From the NCBI GenBank assembly GCA_963995505.1, contig OZ023192.1, positions 11,453,001 to 11,517,000 of the forward strand: 64,000 bases of DNA, read 5' to 3'. The translations under genes and the position numbers were made by a program. The first letter of the stretch is position 1; every line of letters begins with the position of its first letter. The notes under the pieces are model-generated. The model saw only the letters and a list, made by a program, of their open reading frames with translations. It searched no databases and was not told the origin of the DNA. This document shows positions 23,043-33,147 of the stretch, piece after piece. Source of the DNA: Hypericum androsaemum (lineage: Eukaryota; Streptophyta; Magnoliopsida; Malpighiales; Hypericaceae).

Positions 23043-23186
23043 GTCTCTGGTTAAACTCCTCGAATTCGAGAGGCATATGTTTGTGAGAAAAAAAAAGTAC
23101 GTGATCTTGTGTGTCTTCAAAATTGGGGCCGAATTGGTTCCAAAATAAGTCCACCAGATCCACTTGGACAAGGGAAATGTTAAATG
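23043..23186 (+). repeat. 144-bp direct repeat, inner copy at LINE 5' junction
   Basis: Starts at the base after the left target-site duplication and ends where LINE-like sequence begins. It matches 22549-22692. Confidence 0.8.
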
Positions 23187-23327
23187 AACAATAGCTTTTT
23201 CATAATATTCCTAGTATCTGGGTTCTTACCAGACAGCCGGCGGATTTTGAGGAGGTTGTACTCTGTTCTTCCCAAGCTCTGGTCTTCCGAACTTCTTGGC
23301 AATAACGCAGCTTCCTTCTTGGTTTTG

Positions 23328-24052
23328 TTTATGCTCATGTTTGCTACTACCGTCTTCGTGAGCTTTGGGATGCTCTCATGTTTCTCCCGGATCTTCCCAA
23401 GGTCCTAATGGGAGACATTAACGCTATTTTGGATGCTCATGAGAGATTTAGTTGCTGCCTTCCTATTCAGCAATCTTGCATGGACTTCCAGGCATTTATC
23501 AGCTCCTGTGACCTGGTTGATGTTCCTCTCTCAGGAAATAAGTTCACTTACTCCAATGGACAGTACGCAGGAGGCTATATGGAATCTCGCGTTGATAGGG
23601 CCTTGGTCTCCACTTGCTTTCTTGATCTTTGGGCCTCCGTTTCTTGCACGGCTCTTCTTCGTAATATATCAGATCATAAGCCTATTCTTCTGGAATGTAA
23701 AGAAGGACAATCTGTTTTGGGTGCTCGGCCGTTTCGATTTCAATCCATGTGGTCAAAGCATGATGGTTTTCTGGATGAGGTTCGCCGCTCTTGGATACGT
23801 CCTCTTTCCTTGGCTGGCCCGATGAGCTCTTTGATGGCTAAGCTCAGGCGGCTCAAAAGGGACCTTAAGGTTTGGAACAAAAGTACTTTTGGGGATATTC
23901 GTTTACGACTGGATTCTTCTTCATCTAGGGTGGATGCGGTTCAGGCTAGGATTGAGGAATGCGGGCCCCTAGAGGACCTGATAATTAAAGAATCGGCTGT
24001 CCTGCGTGACTATAATATTACTTTGGAACAACATAGCCTCTTCCTCAGATAA
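23328..24052 (+). pseudogene. LINE endonuclease domain remnant
   Basis: The frame from about 23328 reads VYAHVCYYRLRELWDAL, then MGDINAILDAHE (the GDFN/GDIN Asp-Asn motif of exo-endo-phosphatases). SGNKFTYSNGQ, SRVDRALV and the catalytic ISDHKPILLE (SDH motif) follow. Residues after the SDH motif form the linker to the reverse transcriptase (FRFQSMWSKHDGF, FGDIRLRLD). The N-terminal half with the first catalytic Asn and Glu is lost. The enzyme would nick target DNA for target-primed reverse transcription. Confidence 0.85.
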
Positions 24053-24254
24053 CAAGTCCGAGTTAAATGGCTTAAAATTGGGGAAACTCCTCTTTTTTTC
24101 ACAGAAGTGTGCAGATTCGTCGCAGTCAACTTGGAATCAACTCTATGTCGATTGATGGCCAAGTGACTGAGAATAAGCAGCTGATCAGAGAACACATTGT
24201 CGCTTACTTCCACTCGCTCTTTTCTTTTCGGGCAATGGTTCTGGCTCCTTTGAG

Positions 24255-25690
24255 ATGATTGGATGCCTCCTTCCTTCTGTGGTCTCGGACAACCAAAATG
24301 CTAAGCTGACCCGTGTGCTCTCTTTGAAGGAAATCAAAAATACTATTTTTGGCTTAGACCCCGATAGCTCTCCTGGGCCTGATGATTTTAGCAGTCATTT
24401 CTTTGAAGTTGCGTGGCTGATTATTGGTCTAGAGGTCTCCCTTGCTGTGCAGGAGTTCTTCTCAATTGGTCAGATGCCTTCTAGCCTAAATTCCAACTTT
24501 GTCGTGCTCCTTCCAAAATTTCCTGGTGCTTTGTGAGTGGAAGACTACAGACCTATTGTTCTAGGAAATTTTTTGTATAAGGTGGTGACCAAGATTCTGG
24601 CTTCACGCTTTGGTTTGATCTTATCTTCTCTCCTGTCTTTCCACCAATTTGGGTTCGTACCAGGCAGGAGGATTCATGACTGTATGGCCTTGGCTTCTTA
24701 GGGCATTAATTGTCTTGATCCTAGAAGATGTAAAGGAAACATGGCCCTCAAGGTTGACATCAGAAAAGCTTTCGACACCATGCATTGGGATTTTCTTTTG
24801 GAAGTTTTTTGCTGTTGGGGTTTCTCCTCGACCTTCATCAGAATTGTTCATAGTATTCTTGGCTCTGCTATGCTTTCGATCCTTATTGATGGCATTCCTG
24901 CTGGTTATTTCGCTTGTTCGAGGGGTGTTAGGCACGGCGACCTTCTCTCACCCCTACTTTTTATTGCTGCGGAAGAGATCTTTAGTAGACGCTTACAGGA
25001 GGTGCTAATAGCCGTGAGGTGGAATGTTTTAATGCTGGCCGAAATTCTCTTTTCCCCTCCCATCTTCTCTATGCAGATGATATGATTATTTTTTGTAAAG
25101 CCTCTAATGCAAAGTGTCGTTTGCTTTTGTCTATCTTGTAGGACTATGCTTGCTGTTCAGGTCAGTTCTACAACCTGCAAAAGTCACGAGTCTACTTTGG
25201 CTATCATTTGGCCAGGAACTATTAGACTAGACTTCAGTCTGTGCTTGGTTTTTCAGAGGGCTCTCTCCTCTTTACTTATCTCGGTGTTCCCCTATTCTAT
25301 GGCCCCCACGCCGTACTTACTTACAAGGATTGGCAGATGACATCATCTCTAAGTTCTCCAAATGGAAAGGCTCTTCTTTATCTTTGGCTGGTCGGGATTG
25401 TCTAGTTCTGTCTGTCATCCAGAGCTTTATGACTCATTCTATGATGGTCTATAAATGGCCAGCCACTCTTATTAAGCAGGTTGATACGTGCATTCTCAAC
25501 TTCGTTTGGACTGGCGGTACTCATACTCGAGTCTTTTGCACGGTAAAGTGGGACAGGGTCTGTTCCCCCGCGAGGAGGGGGCTTGGGTCTCCGTTGTCTT
25601 GCTCAAATGAACTCAGCTTACCTGAATCATTTATCTTGGGACATTTTATATAGCTTAGTTGGCTACTTTGAGGTGCTTAGAGACCGCATT
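24255..25690 (+). pseudogene. LINE reverse transcriptase remnant
   Basis: Pieces in several frames: FGLDPDSSPGPDDFSSHFFE (24340-24400), KVDIRKAFDTMHWDF (24748-24795, catalytic Asp) and the SRGVRHGDLLSPLLF block (24915-24965; the family usually has GxRQGDPLSP). YADDMIIF with the catalytic YADD is at 25070-25081. Thumb and connection pieces, KWKGSSLSLAGR and WTGGTHTRVFCTVKWD, follow (25350-25560). At least four frame changes and a stop after FPGAL (24536) disable it. Confidence 0.85.
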
Positions 25691-25755
25691 TATTGCTCGA
25701 AAGATGACACCCTGCGGGCTCATGTTAGATCTTCTTTTATGAAGGGCTTTCGTCA

Positions 25756-26912
25756 TTGTTTTTAAATATTCGTCTTTCTTCGCATCGGCTGATTGGTGAG
25801 GATTCGAATGCCAATTTTTGGTTGGACAATTGGCTTAGGTATGTGATTGCTGACCGAACTGGGGTTCTGTCGCACCTGCGCAGTTTGTGTATTTTCCCAG
25901 TCTCTGCTTACTGGTCTGATGGTTGCTGGCTAATACAGCAGATTTTCTTGGAGGCTTTCCCCGACATTGTGGAGGACATGCTAAAATTCTGTCTTGGCCC
26001 TCCCGGAGTGATCGCACGATTTGGATTCATTCCCATGATAGTCGCCGCTTCTCAAAGGCGGCTTATGAACACCTCCTTTCCCCTGGTCAGCTGGGGGACT
26101 TATATTTGGGCCCGCTTCATCCCGCCTCTTTGTTCCTCGCTTGTCTGGCGTGCTATTCATGGCGCCCTTCCTACGGCGGATGCTTTTTGTAGACACAGCT
26201 TTATTGGCCCATCGATTTATTTTCTCTGCATGTCGGACCCTGAATCCCTTGATCATCTACTCGTGGGATGCCCTTTCTCTACTTCCATATGGAGAACGAT
26301 TTTTGAAACTTTCCACACTGCTTGGACGGACTGTCCTAGCTTTAATGAGCTGGTTGTACGAGTGATGTTGGTTCGTGGCAGCCCTCAAATCTTTTCATTA
26401 TGGTGGGACACTCTTTTGGATCTCAGGAGGAGCTTGATATCTTGAGATCCTTTCGAGTTTTCTCTTGTCCAAGGCGGGCCCCGGTTGTGAAAGAGATTTT
26501 GCTGGCTCTGTCCCCTTCTTGGGTGGATGAAATGTAATATGGATGGCAGCGCGGGAGGGGCGCCTGGCCCTATTTTGGCTGTGGGGGTTTTTCGTAACCA
26601 TCGTGACTTTGTTCGTGGTTGTTTCGTGCAGCATTTGGGGTTGGGATTTGCTTTCAAGGCAGAGCTGGTTGTCGCTATGATTACTGTGGAGATTGCCTTT
26701 AAGAAAGGTTGGCATCAGCCCTGGTTGGAGACCGACTCTACGTATGTCTACCACGTTTTTCAAAACCCACAGGAGGAGGTCCTCTGGCGCTTCAGATGCT
26801 GTTGGCTCCAGATACGAGGATTACTCGCCGCCTTGTGTTTAGAGTTTTGCACTTCTTTCGCGAAAGCAATGCTGCTGCGGATGCTTTGACAAAAATTTTG
26901 GTGAGTGGCTAG
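25756..26912 (+). pseudogene. LINE C-terminal zf-RVT and RNase H remnant
   Basis: 25756-26445 encodes the region after the reverse transcriptase: NFWLDNWL, then LVWRAIHGALPTADAF, LDHLLVGCPFSTSIWRTI, the zf-RVT type segment with one Cys pair incomplete. 26527-26912 is an RNase H domain: NMDGSAGGAPGP, FKAELVVAMITVEIA, WLETDSTYV. A frameshift near 26810 separates it from RVLHFFRESNAAADALTK. The Asp, Glu and Asp catalytic positions are visible. An added RNase H is known in several plant L1 lineages. Confidence 0.8.
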
Positions 26913-27149
26913 TGCCAAATTTTCGGGACTCCATCATTCGTCACATTGGCCGAGACCTCTCGGGGATGCCTTTTTACCACTTTGTTCCTTGATGTTTGTA
27001 TCTTGTTGCGGTTGCATTTTTCTTCTGCGTTTGTTTCCTCCTCTCGACCCACCGCTCTGTGGGTGTGGCAAGGGGATGGTGGTTTGGGATCCTTTGCTAA
27101 CTTTGTTTTCTTTTCTTTCTTTTAAGAAGGTCCCATTTTTTGGAAAAAA

Positions 27150-27163
27150 AAATACAAGATTAG
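27150..27163 (+). repeat. LINE target-site duplication, right
   Basis: AAATACAAGATTAG, an exact copy of 23029-23042, directly after the A-rich tail. Confidence 0.8.
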
Positions 27164-27395
27164 ATCTTGGTTGCATAACTCGTGAGTAGTTTGAGTCATT
27201 CGGATTCATTCTTGAACATGGACGAGAATGTTCTGTGCGATAATATTGAACAACACTCATCTTTGTAGCCGCTCCAAAACCTACAAAGATTTTGTATGAA
27301 TTAAACCAGCAGTAGTTCTTGAGGGAAACTTTCTATCTCCGTATTCAAGAATAAAGGTGGCGGAAAGGCCTTTACCCACCAAACTCGTAAATGGC

Positions 27396-27440
27396 ATTGT
27401 ACCTCCGGATATGCTGCCTCTGTAAAAAAGGATTTAAATA
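27396..27440 (+). promoter_or_regulatory. MIR399 promoter: P1BS module and TATA-like box
   Basis: ATTGTACC (27397-27404) is followed by GGATATGC at 27407-27414, a P1BS-type site. TTTAAATA at 27433-27440 is the likely TATA element. Spacing to the hairpin (about 32 bases from the TATA element) matches copy 1. The frame here that resembles the 18236-18472 frame does so because the promoters are related. Confidence 0.6.
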
Positions 27441-27471
27441 GCAGCTTCCTTTGCACAACTCAGTGACATTG

Positions 27472-27582
27472 AAATGCATTTGCGTTACAGGGCAGAGTCT
27501 CCTCTGGCATGCATCTACCCACGACAATAACGTTGGTGCGAGCGTGCCAAAGGAGATTTGTCCGACAATTCTTTTGCATTAA
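27472..27582 (+). ncRNA. MIR399: microRNA399 precursor, copy 2
   Basis: The 3' arm has TGCCAAAGGAGATTTG then TCCGA (27545-27565), a miR399 variant differing at the 3' end from copies 1 and 4 (T for C at position 17, A for G at the end). The 5' arm GGGCAGAGTCTCCTCTGGCA (27490-27509) pairs with it. Outer stem: AAATGCATTTG on the left pairs with TTTTGCATT on the right. The loop is short, about 35 nt. Target class PHO2/UBC24 by family knowledge. The 3'-end changes may weaken or shift targeting. The upstream sequence includes a P1BS and a TATA-like box. Confidence 0.8.
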
Positions 27583-27599
27583 ATTGCAGCCAAATTCCA

Positions 27600-28360
27600 A
27601 AATTTTAAAGTAATCTTTAATTTCACTGATAAACACAAAATACAGAGTCGAACACTATTTACTCTACAAAGAAGTCGATACCATCATTAGGGAACAACTC
27701 GTGAGGTGACAATATAATGGTCATGGCGGGAACATACTTAGGCGGATATGTGCTTCAAATTAGGCAATTTTTTTTTACATTGGATCATATGCAAAAATTG
27801 CCATCAGAGAAATGCTTTTGACTAGGCGCTTCATATATCCAATACTTTTGCTCTTTCTATTTCTATTTCTATTGAAAATATATAAAAATGTAATTATTAA
27901 AAAAAGCCAGTTCTTTATTTCAATACGATCCGAGTCAAAACCCTATCCAATTTTATAACTACTTTGGACCAACTTCTATATTTACTTGGAGTCCTTTTAA
28001 TTTTGTGTATGCCCTGTCTCATAACTCCATGCATATAATTAAAAAATTTATTTCAAATTAAGAACTCAGAATCAGAATAAATACGCTTTAGTTTCAGGGG
28101 GGATATCTAATTATTTACCATTATAGTGTCGTAACATGTTCTGTTGTCTTCACGTATGCATTTAAAATTTTAGAACTAGTAAGTAAAAAAATTTTGTCAC
28201 GTTTTGCGCGCGTGCGTGGATTTCTAAAACCTAAATCGGACGTACTACCGTCACACATTTCTTCGGAAAATAAGTACATCAGAAACATTGAAAGAAGAGT
28301 AAAATACTAGAGTTTAGTAGGAGTTATCGAGAATTTCACATTTCTAAGTAGAATAGCAAT
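27600..28360. other. AT-rich intergenic, no gene seen
   Basis: Nothing recognised between MIR399 copy 2 and the tandem duplications that follow. Confidence 0.35.
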
Positions 28361-28377
28361 GGAATAGTTTATAAGTG

Positions 28378-28512
28378 TAAAAAATTTACCAACCCATACT
28401 TTTAAGATTTTGGATTAGATATGAAGATTCTAACATAGTTTCAGTGAAAAATTTACCAACCCATAACTTTAAAGTTTTGGGTTTGATATGAAGATTGTAA
28501 CATAGTTACAGA
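28378..28512. repeat. Tandem duplication, about 65-70 bp unit
   Basis: AAAAATTTACCAACCCATA with the following 'atgaagattctaacatagtt' occurs at 28379-28445 and again at 28446-28512 with a few changes. A related phrase, 'ggttggatatgaagattctaac', occurs near 52850, so the unit may come from a dispersed repeat. Confidence 0.7.
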
Positions 28513-28828
28513 GTTGGTTGATCTCGAACCATTGTTGTCTTCGCACAACTCTCATTTTATCGCACGTTGATAAAGTCAAAGTTATACAAACTTCTATTAA
28601 TTTCTGCTACAACTTATGTCATTAGGAAAAATAAACCGTTTGATACCGAAAGGAACCAAAATAAAATTATACAAAATGATAATGCACTGATATGCGAACA
28701 ATTATTTTGTAAGAGTGCTTGTGTAAAAAAAGCCTTCTCGCAAAATGCTTATTTCACGTCGGAAAATCGTGGTACAGAAGTACGATTGATTCCGGTGGCG
28801 AATGACGTAAGTGGGTGCACATAAAAAA

Positions 28829-29185
28829 AATCTTGAGCCAGACTCCGTCTTTCTCTAATTGACCGTTTCGTTTGCCAATCTCGGAGTATATATGTATACA
28901 TAAGTTTCCAATTGTACTGCTTCTTAATCGATAACCTAGTCAATGCAACTATATTCTCTACTTCCCAATCGATCGTCACGGAATCGTCGTGGATGTAATC
29001 AACAACAATCTTAAAAAAAGAGTGAAAAAAAATCTTGATCTAGACTCCGTCGCTCTCTAATTGACCATTTTGTTTGTCGATCTCGGAGTACATACAAGTT
29101 TGCAATTATACAGCTTCTTAACTGATAACTTAGTCAATGTAACTATATTCCCTACATCTCAATCGATCGTCACGGAATCATCGTT
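28829..29185. repeat. Tandem duplication, about 195 bp unit
   Basis: 'agactccgtc..tctctaattgacc', 'atctcggagta' and 'caatcgatcgtcacggaat' occur in the same order at 28829-28988 and 29030-29185. The copies differ by scattered substitutions and small indels. No coding potential was recognised. Confidence 0.75.
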
Positions 29186-30169
29186 CGTGTGTAGTTCGTT
29201 CGTGTAGTTGATCATATAGAGCAATTGCACGTCATAGTGGCTTGGCGTAATCTTTAAAATGGACGCAACATTGTATCTGGGGGCCTTTTATACTATTTTG
29301 GAATAAATATTTTTCTGTTCTAAAAACATATTTAGCTGTTCCAAAAGAATGAGGAATTCATATTTTCCACAACTTGCAAGAACATTTGGAAACAGAGAAA
29401 CATGGCGTTTTTTAGAGGCAGTATCGTGTTACAACAAGCTTCATCTGGACATCTGACGGCGTTTTTCAGAGTTGTGTTACTAGCCTGGTTTGGCTTCCGG
29501 CTATCACTTTCAAGTGCAATATATTTTATACGAGAGAATTCTACACTTTACTAGAGAATTCTATACTTGTCTAATATGTAAATGTAAATACTATTATGCC
29601 GGGGCAGAGGGAGGAGGGACGTTGTGGGGGCAATTGCTCTCACTTAATTTTTTTTTGTTTGATAACTAGGTATATTTTTTAATATATGTTTCTACTAAAA
29701 TTAGAAATTGATCCTACTAAAAAATGAATCAACCTAAAAATTAAAACCAGAATAGCTCATTACTGACTTATCATATGCTAGTCGAGCCCAAGAAAATGTG
29801 TATTCCAAATGTTAAACAAGTTATCGAATTCAAATAGAATTTGACCATATGTAAAAGAGTTCTATTCTCTTTTTTAATAGAATCACCGGTGTTATATTTT
29901 GAATTGCAGTTCCTCCTCATATAAGGAACCAACCTTAGAGCTCCCTCAAAAAAATAAAAAATAAAGAAATGGAACGTCCAATCCAAAGCAAACCAAAACG
30001 TGTTTGGGAGTCAACTTGGAATAGGGTGAGTTACTTTTTCTTCTTTCTTTTATTAAAGGGTCACGTATATGATATATATCCCTATTGTTTATATTATTTT
30101 TATTAGGTTAGGGTTTGAATTAGTTATTAGATTTTGTCTCGAACTCATAATTGGATAGAACTCTATTTC

Positions 30170-30441
30170 TGTTGAGTTTGGCGAGGACAAAAGTAAAAGA
30201 GAAATTATTTTCCTGTTTTGTTTTGGACTCCTAATTTGACCTAAATAGATTACTTGATGTACAAGAATTTGCCTCTATATAAAGGCATGTTATCCAAGGG
30301 TTTTGTATGGCTTTGTGGCTCGAAAACTCATCAATAAAAGTTCTTCTTTCTCTCCGTGGATGTAGGCATTAGGCCGAACCACGTTATCTCTTGCATCCGT
30401 ATTCTTTGCGCGTTTGTTCTCTAATTGCTAAATTCCTAACA
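30170..30441 (+). repeat. 5' LTR of the nested copia
   Basis: 272 bp. CTATATAAAGGC near 30274 is a TATA box, followed about 50 bases on by the AATAAAAG polyadenylation-like signal (30333), so R probably begins near 30305. Confidence 0.85.
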
Positions 30442-30467
30442 AGTAGTATCAGAGCTAAGGTTGGAGG

Positions 30468-31577
30468 ATGTTGGATCACGGCGCAAAGTTTGCTCTAGTA
30501 AATTTTGATGGTTCATCGAATTTTGGGTTATGGCAAAGGCGTGTCAAGGATCTCTTCGTGCAACAAGGGATGGTCATCGTGCTCTCGGAGAAGAAGTCTG
30601 AGAAGATGGAGGAGCAAGAGTGGGAGGAGTTGGAGGCCAAGGCGGTAGCGAAGATTCGCTTGTGCTTGGCGGATGATGAGGAGCTACCAGCTGAGTTGTG
30701 GAAAAAGATCCAAGTCGGAGTCAAAGAAGTTCAATGGAAGTGGTTTCAAGTGCAGAGAAGGGCACATGAAGGGGACTATCCAGGACGAACTAAGGATCAA
30801 GACAATGAGGAGGAATCGGCATCTACAACTATGGTCACATATTCAGATAGGTTGGATAGTGACTGGCTTTCTATCTTATCAAGTCCAATGCATCCTGGTA
30901 ATCTCTTTTTATTAGGGACCTTGGATTATAACAGTGATAGTTATAAAGGTATACTAATGAAGGTGGAGAAGGATGTGATGGTAGGGATGAAGGATGAAAG
31001 GAAATACCCACAGGTTAGTGAAGCACATTATTATAGGTGGAGTCACATCAATGGGTCTAAAGGAGTTGGCAAAAGCTCAGGTCATATGAGGTTGGTTCGT
31101 ATGAGGGAGCAAATGCTTGACATGGATAGTTTGAGTGCAGTTAGAATTCGCAGAGACATGGATAGTAAGCTAAGATTGTTTTATGGAGGCATGGTTGGCA
31201 AGGTGCCATCGTTGTCTCAGAGAAGTTTTGTTAGCTGGGCCCCGCTATGGTTGTCTAAAGGGACGTACACGTCAAAGGTGTTGGGTAGGTTTTACATAAA
31301 GAATGCGAAGCCGTTGGTAGCACCACAGGCGAATCGGGTATCTCACTCAAGGCCGAACGGTAGAGTTCGTGGCATGTCGAGGGTTCTACTTGGTGGAAAA
31401 AAAGGTTGCCTGTTGTATGCTATGGCAAGTAGCATTGGTTTGAGGCAAGAAGGTCCAGCAAAAAAGCAGTTCGAGGTTGGAGAGCATGGGGTTGACCGAA
31501 AAATAGAGAGCGCATCTATTAGTCACAAGTTTGCTTCAGCAGGTAGACTTGCTAGTTGGGGTTCGATGGAGATTTGA
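30468..31577 (+). CDS. Chimeric Gag-like protein of the non-autonomous copia
   Basis: 369 codons, starting MLDHGAKFALVNFDGSSNFG a short distance after the primer-binding site. Residues 1-85 match the N-terminal domain of copia Gag (NFGLWQRRVKDLFVQQGM; KSEKMEEQEWEELEAKAVAK; IRLCLADD). After that the Gag capsid core and zinc knuckle are absent. Residues about 125-185 resemble the protease/pre-integrase region of copia Pol (SDRLDSDWLSILSSPMHPG; LFLLGTLDYNSDSYKG) but without the DTGA/DSGA active site or the HHCC zinc site. Residues 190-369 match no domain I know. The protein is probably structural or inert and depends on a partner element's enzymes. The frame is open while the copies at 9554-11245 and 14739-17116 are broken. 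Confidence 0.65.
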   Translation: MLDHGAKFALVNFDGSSNFGLWQRRVKDLFVQQGMVIVLSEKKSEKMEEQEWEELEAKAVAKIRLCLADDEELPAELWKKIQVGVKEVQWKWFQVQRRAHEGDYPGRTKDQDNEEESASTTMVTYSDRLDSDWLSILSSPMHPGNLFLLGTLDYNSDSYKGILMKVEKDVMVGMKDERKYPQVSEAHYYRWSHINGSKGVGKSSGHMRLVRMREQMLDMDSLSAVRIRRDMDSKLRLFYGGMVGKVPSLSQRSFVSWAPLWLSKGTYTSKVLGRFYIKNAKPLVAPQANRVSHSRPNGRVRGMSRVLLGGKKGCLLYAMASSIGLRQEGPAKKQFEVGEHGVDRKIESASISHKFASAGRLASWGSMEI

Positions 31578-31833
31578 GGGAAGACGTCAAGCAAGCTCGG
31601 AAGATCAAGCTTGGGGGCTGGCTCCAAGTGATTGAACTAAGGTGGTGAGAAAGTTGAGATGGTCTTATTGATGGCGGTATATCTATAGTCCGAGGTAGAA
31701 TCGATGGAGTCAAACTGGTCTTGCAAGATCTCATCTCTTCATGGGGCGGTATTTTGTCAATGTAGAGTTTTGTTGAAGTTCGGATGGAGCTTCATGGTTT
31801 GTCCACGGGATGATTTCTCACCAAAGTGGAGAT

Positions 31834-32106
31834 TATTGAGTTTGGCGAGGACAAAAGTAAAAGAAGAATTATTTTCCTGTTTTCTTTCGGACTCCTAATT
31901 TGACCTAAATAGATTACTTGATGTACAAGGGTTTGCCTCTATATAAAGGCATGTTACCCAAGAATTTTGTATGGCTTTGTAGCTCGGAAACTCATCAATA
32001 AAAGTTATCCTTTCTCTCCGTGGACGTAGGCATCAGGCCGAACCACGTTATCTCTTGTGTACTTGTTATTTGCGCATTTTGTTCTCTAGTTGCTGAATTC
32101 ATAACA
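31834..32106 (+). repeat. 3' LTR of the nested copia
   Basis: 273 bp, starting TATTGAG and ending TTCATAACA. It is preceded by a polypurine tract and followed by the target duplication ATTTC. Confidence 0.85.
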
Positions 32107-32339
32107 ATTTCCTATATGATACCGAACATATTGGGCGATGATGGTAGGTTTTGTCATGTGTATGTATATCACACTTTTAACATTATTTTATATATTCTCC
32201 CATCTCTCCGTTACTGTGAGTCTGTGATGTTCAAACAATTTATATTTTCGATTTTGCTATATTAATATTGGTAAAATTATCTTCCTTATGGTGGTACTGA
32301 TTTATATTAATCTGTTTGATTTTATATTTCTGATCAGTT

Positions 32340-33147
32340 ATGGATTAGTACGTAACAAAAGGTAAGAGGCCTATTGACGAAGTTAGTAGTTCTAAAAGTA
32401 CAGAAAGGAGTTTCAAGCAAGCTTATGTCGAGATTGATTTTAAAAATCTTCCTTCAGAACCTGATTTAAGACCAAGAATTTTATTATATCATCCTAATGT
32501 CCGTGATAGAGTAAGAAAAAAGTATCTGTTATTTGGACCAAAAATTAAATAGTAGGCGCAAAAATTTCCAGGTTACTAATCTGCACCATTATCAAGTTGA
32601 TATTTTCTATAAAATTATAGATACGCAGCTTTAGGAATTAAATACTCAGTTTACTGAGATCAACACTGAATTACTTCTTGGTGTTGCATGTTTGAGTACG
32701 GATGAATCATTTGTTTCTTTTGATAAGAAAAAATTGCTTGGTCTCACTAAGTTTTATCCACGTGACTTTTCGACATTGGATATCTTGACACTGGATAGTC
32801 TATTGGATAATTATATTGTTGACATAAGATCTAATGATGAATTTTATGATATAAAGAGGTTCGATATTTTGGCTCAGAAGTTGGTGCAAACACAGAGAGA
32901 TCTCATTTATCCTACAGTATTTTGACTCCTGAAATTAGCTTTGATATTGCCGGTTGCGACTGCAAGTATTGAGAGAGCCTTTTCTGCCATGAATACTTGG
33001 AAGAATAATCTTCGCAACAAGATGGGAGATCAATTGCTAGCTGATTGTTTAATTACATATATCGAGAAAGACGTATTTGATTGTATTGACAATGTAGCTA
33101 TTATGGAGCGATTTCAACGCATGAGTAATCGTAGAGGACAATTATAA
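32340..33147 (+). pseudogene. Degenerate hAT transposase (ZMYM1/TTF-like)
   Basis: N-terminal part 32340-32550: after a start with an immediate stop (M-D-stop) come YVTKGKRPIDEVSSSKST and LPSEPDLRPRILLYHPNVRD, the leader conserved in plant ZMYM1-like hAT proteins. Most of the TTF zinc finger and the catalytic RNase H-like core are deleted. The C-terminal part 32692-33147 includes LPVATASIERAFSAMNTWKN and LRNKMGDQLLADCLITYIEK, the hAT dimerisation domain, ending FQRMSNRRGQL. Stops after PTVF (32925) and elsewhere break it. It can no longer catalyse excision. Confidence 0.85.

Larger units (their letters stand above)
23043..27149 (+). mobile_element. 5'-truncated L1-type LINE with RNase H
   Basis: A non-LTR retrotransposon flanked by the 14-bp duplication AAATACAAGATTAG and ending in an A run (27143-27152 region). 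Coding order is that of plant L1-clade ORF2: partial AP-type endonuclease, reverse transcriptase with YADD, a zf-RVT type C-terminal region, and RNase H. ORF1 and the start of the endonuclease are missing. The first 144 bases (23043-23186) are not LINE coding sequence but a copy of 22549-22692. Frameshifts and stops break ORF2 at many points, so it cannot move on its own. It sits about 250 bp upstream of the promoter of MIR399 copy 2. Confidence 0.85.
30170..32106 (+). mobile_element. Non-autonomous Ty1/copia element with intact ORF
   Basis: LTRs 30170-30441 (272 bp) and 31834-32106 (273 bp) begin TGTTGAG (TATTGAG in the second) and end AACA. Target duplications ATTTC lie at 30165-30169 and 32107-32111. 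A primer-binding site TAGTATCAGAGC (one change from TGGTATCAGAGC) is at 30444-30455. A polypurine tract AAAGTGGAGAT (31823-31833) precedes the second LTR. The only sizeable frame is a 369-codon ORF with a Gag-type N-terminus. No integrase, reverse transcriptase or RNase H. The LTRs differ at roughly two dozen positions by eye, so insertion is not recent. It is the best-preserved of three related copies in this window. Confidence 0.9.

Noticed and set aside
26385..26763. Minus-strand frames opposite the LINE RNase H
   Set aside because: Antisense shadows of the LINE coding sequence; no domain of their own.
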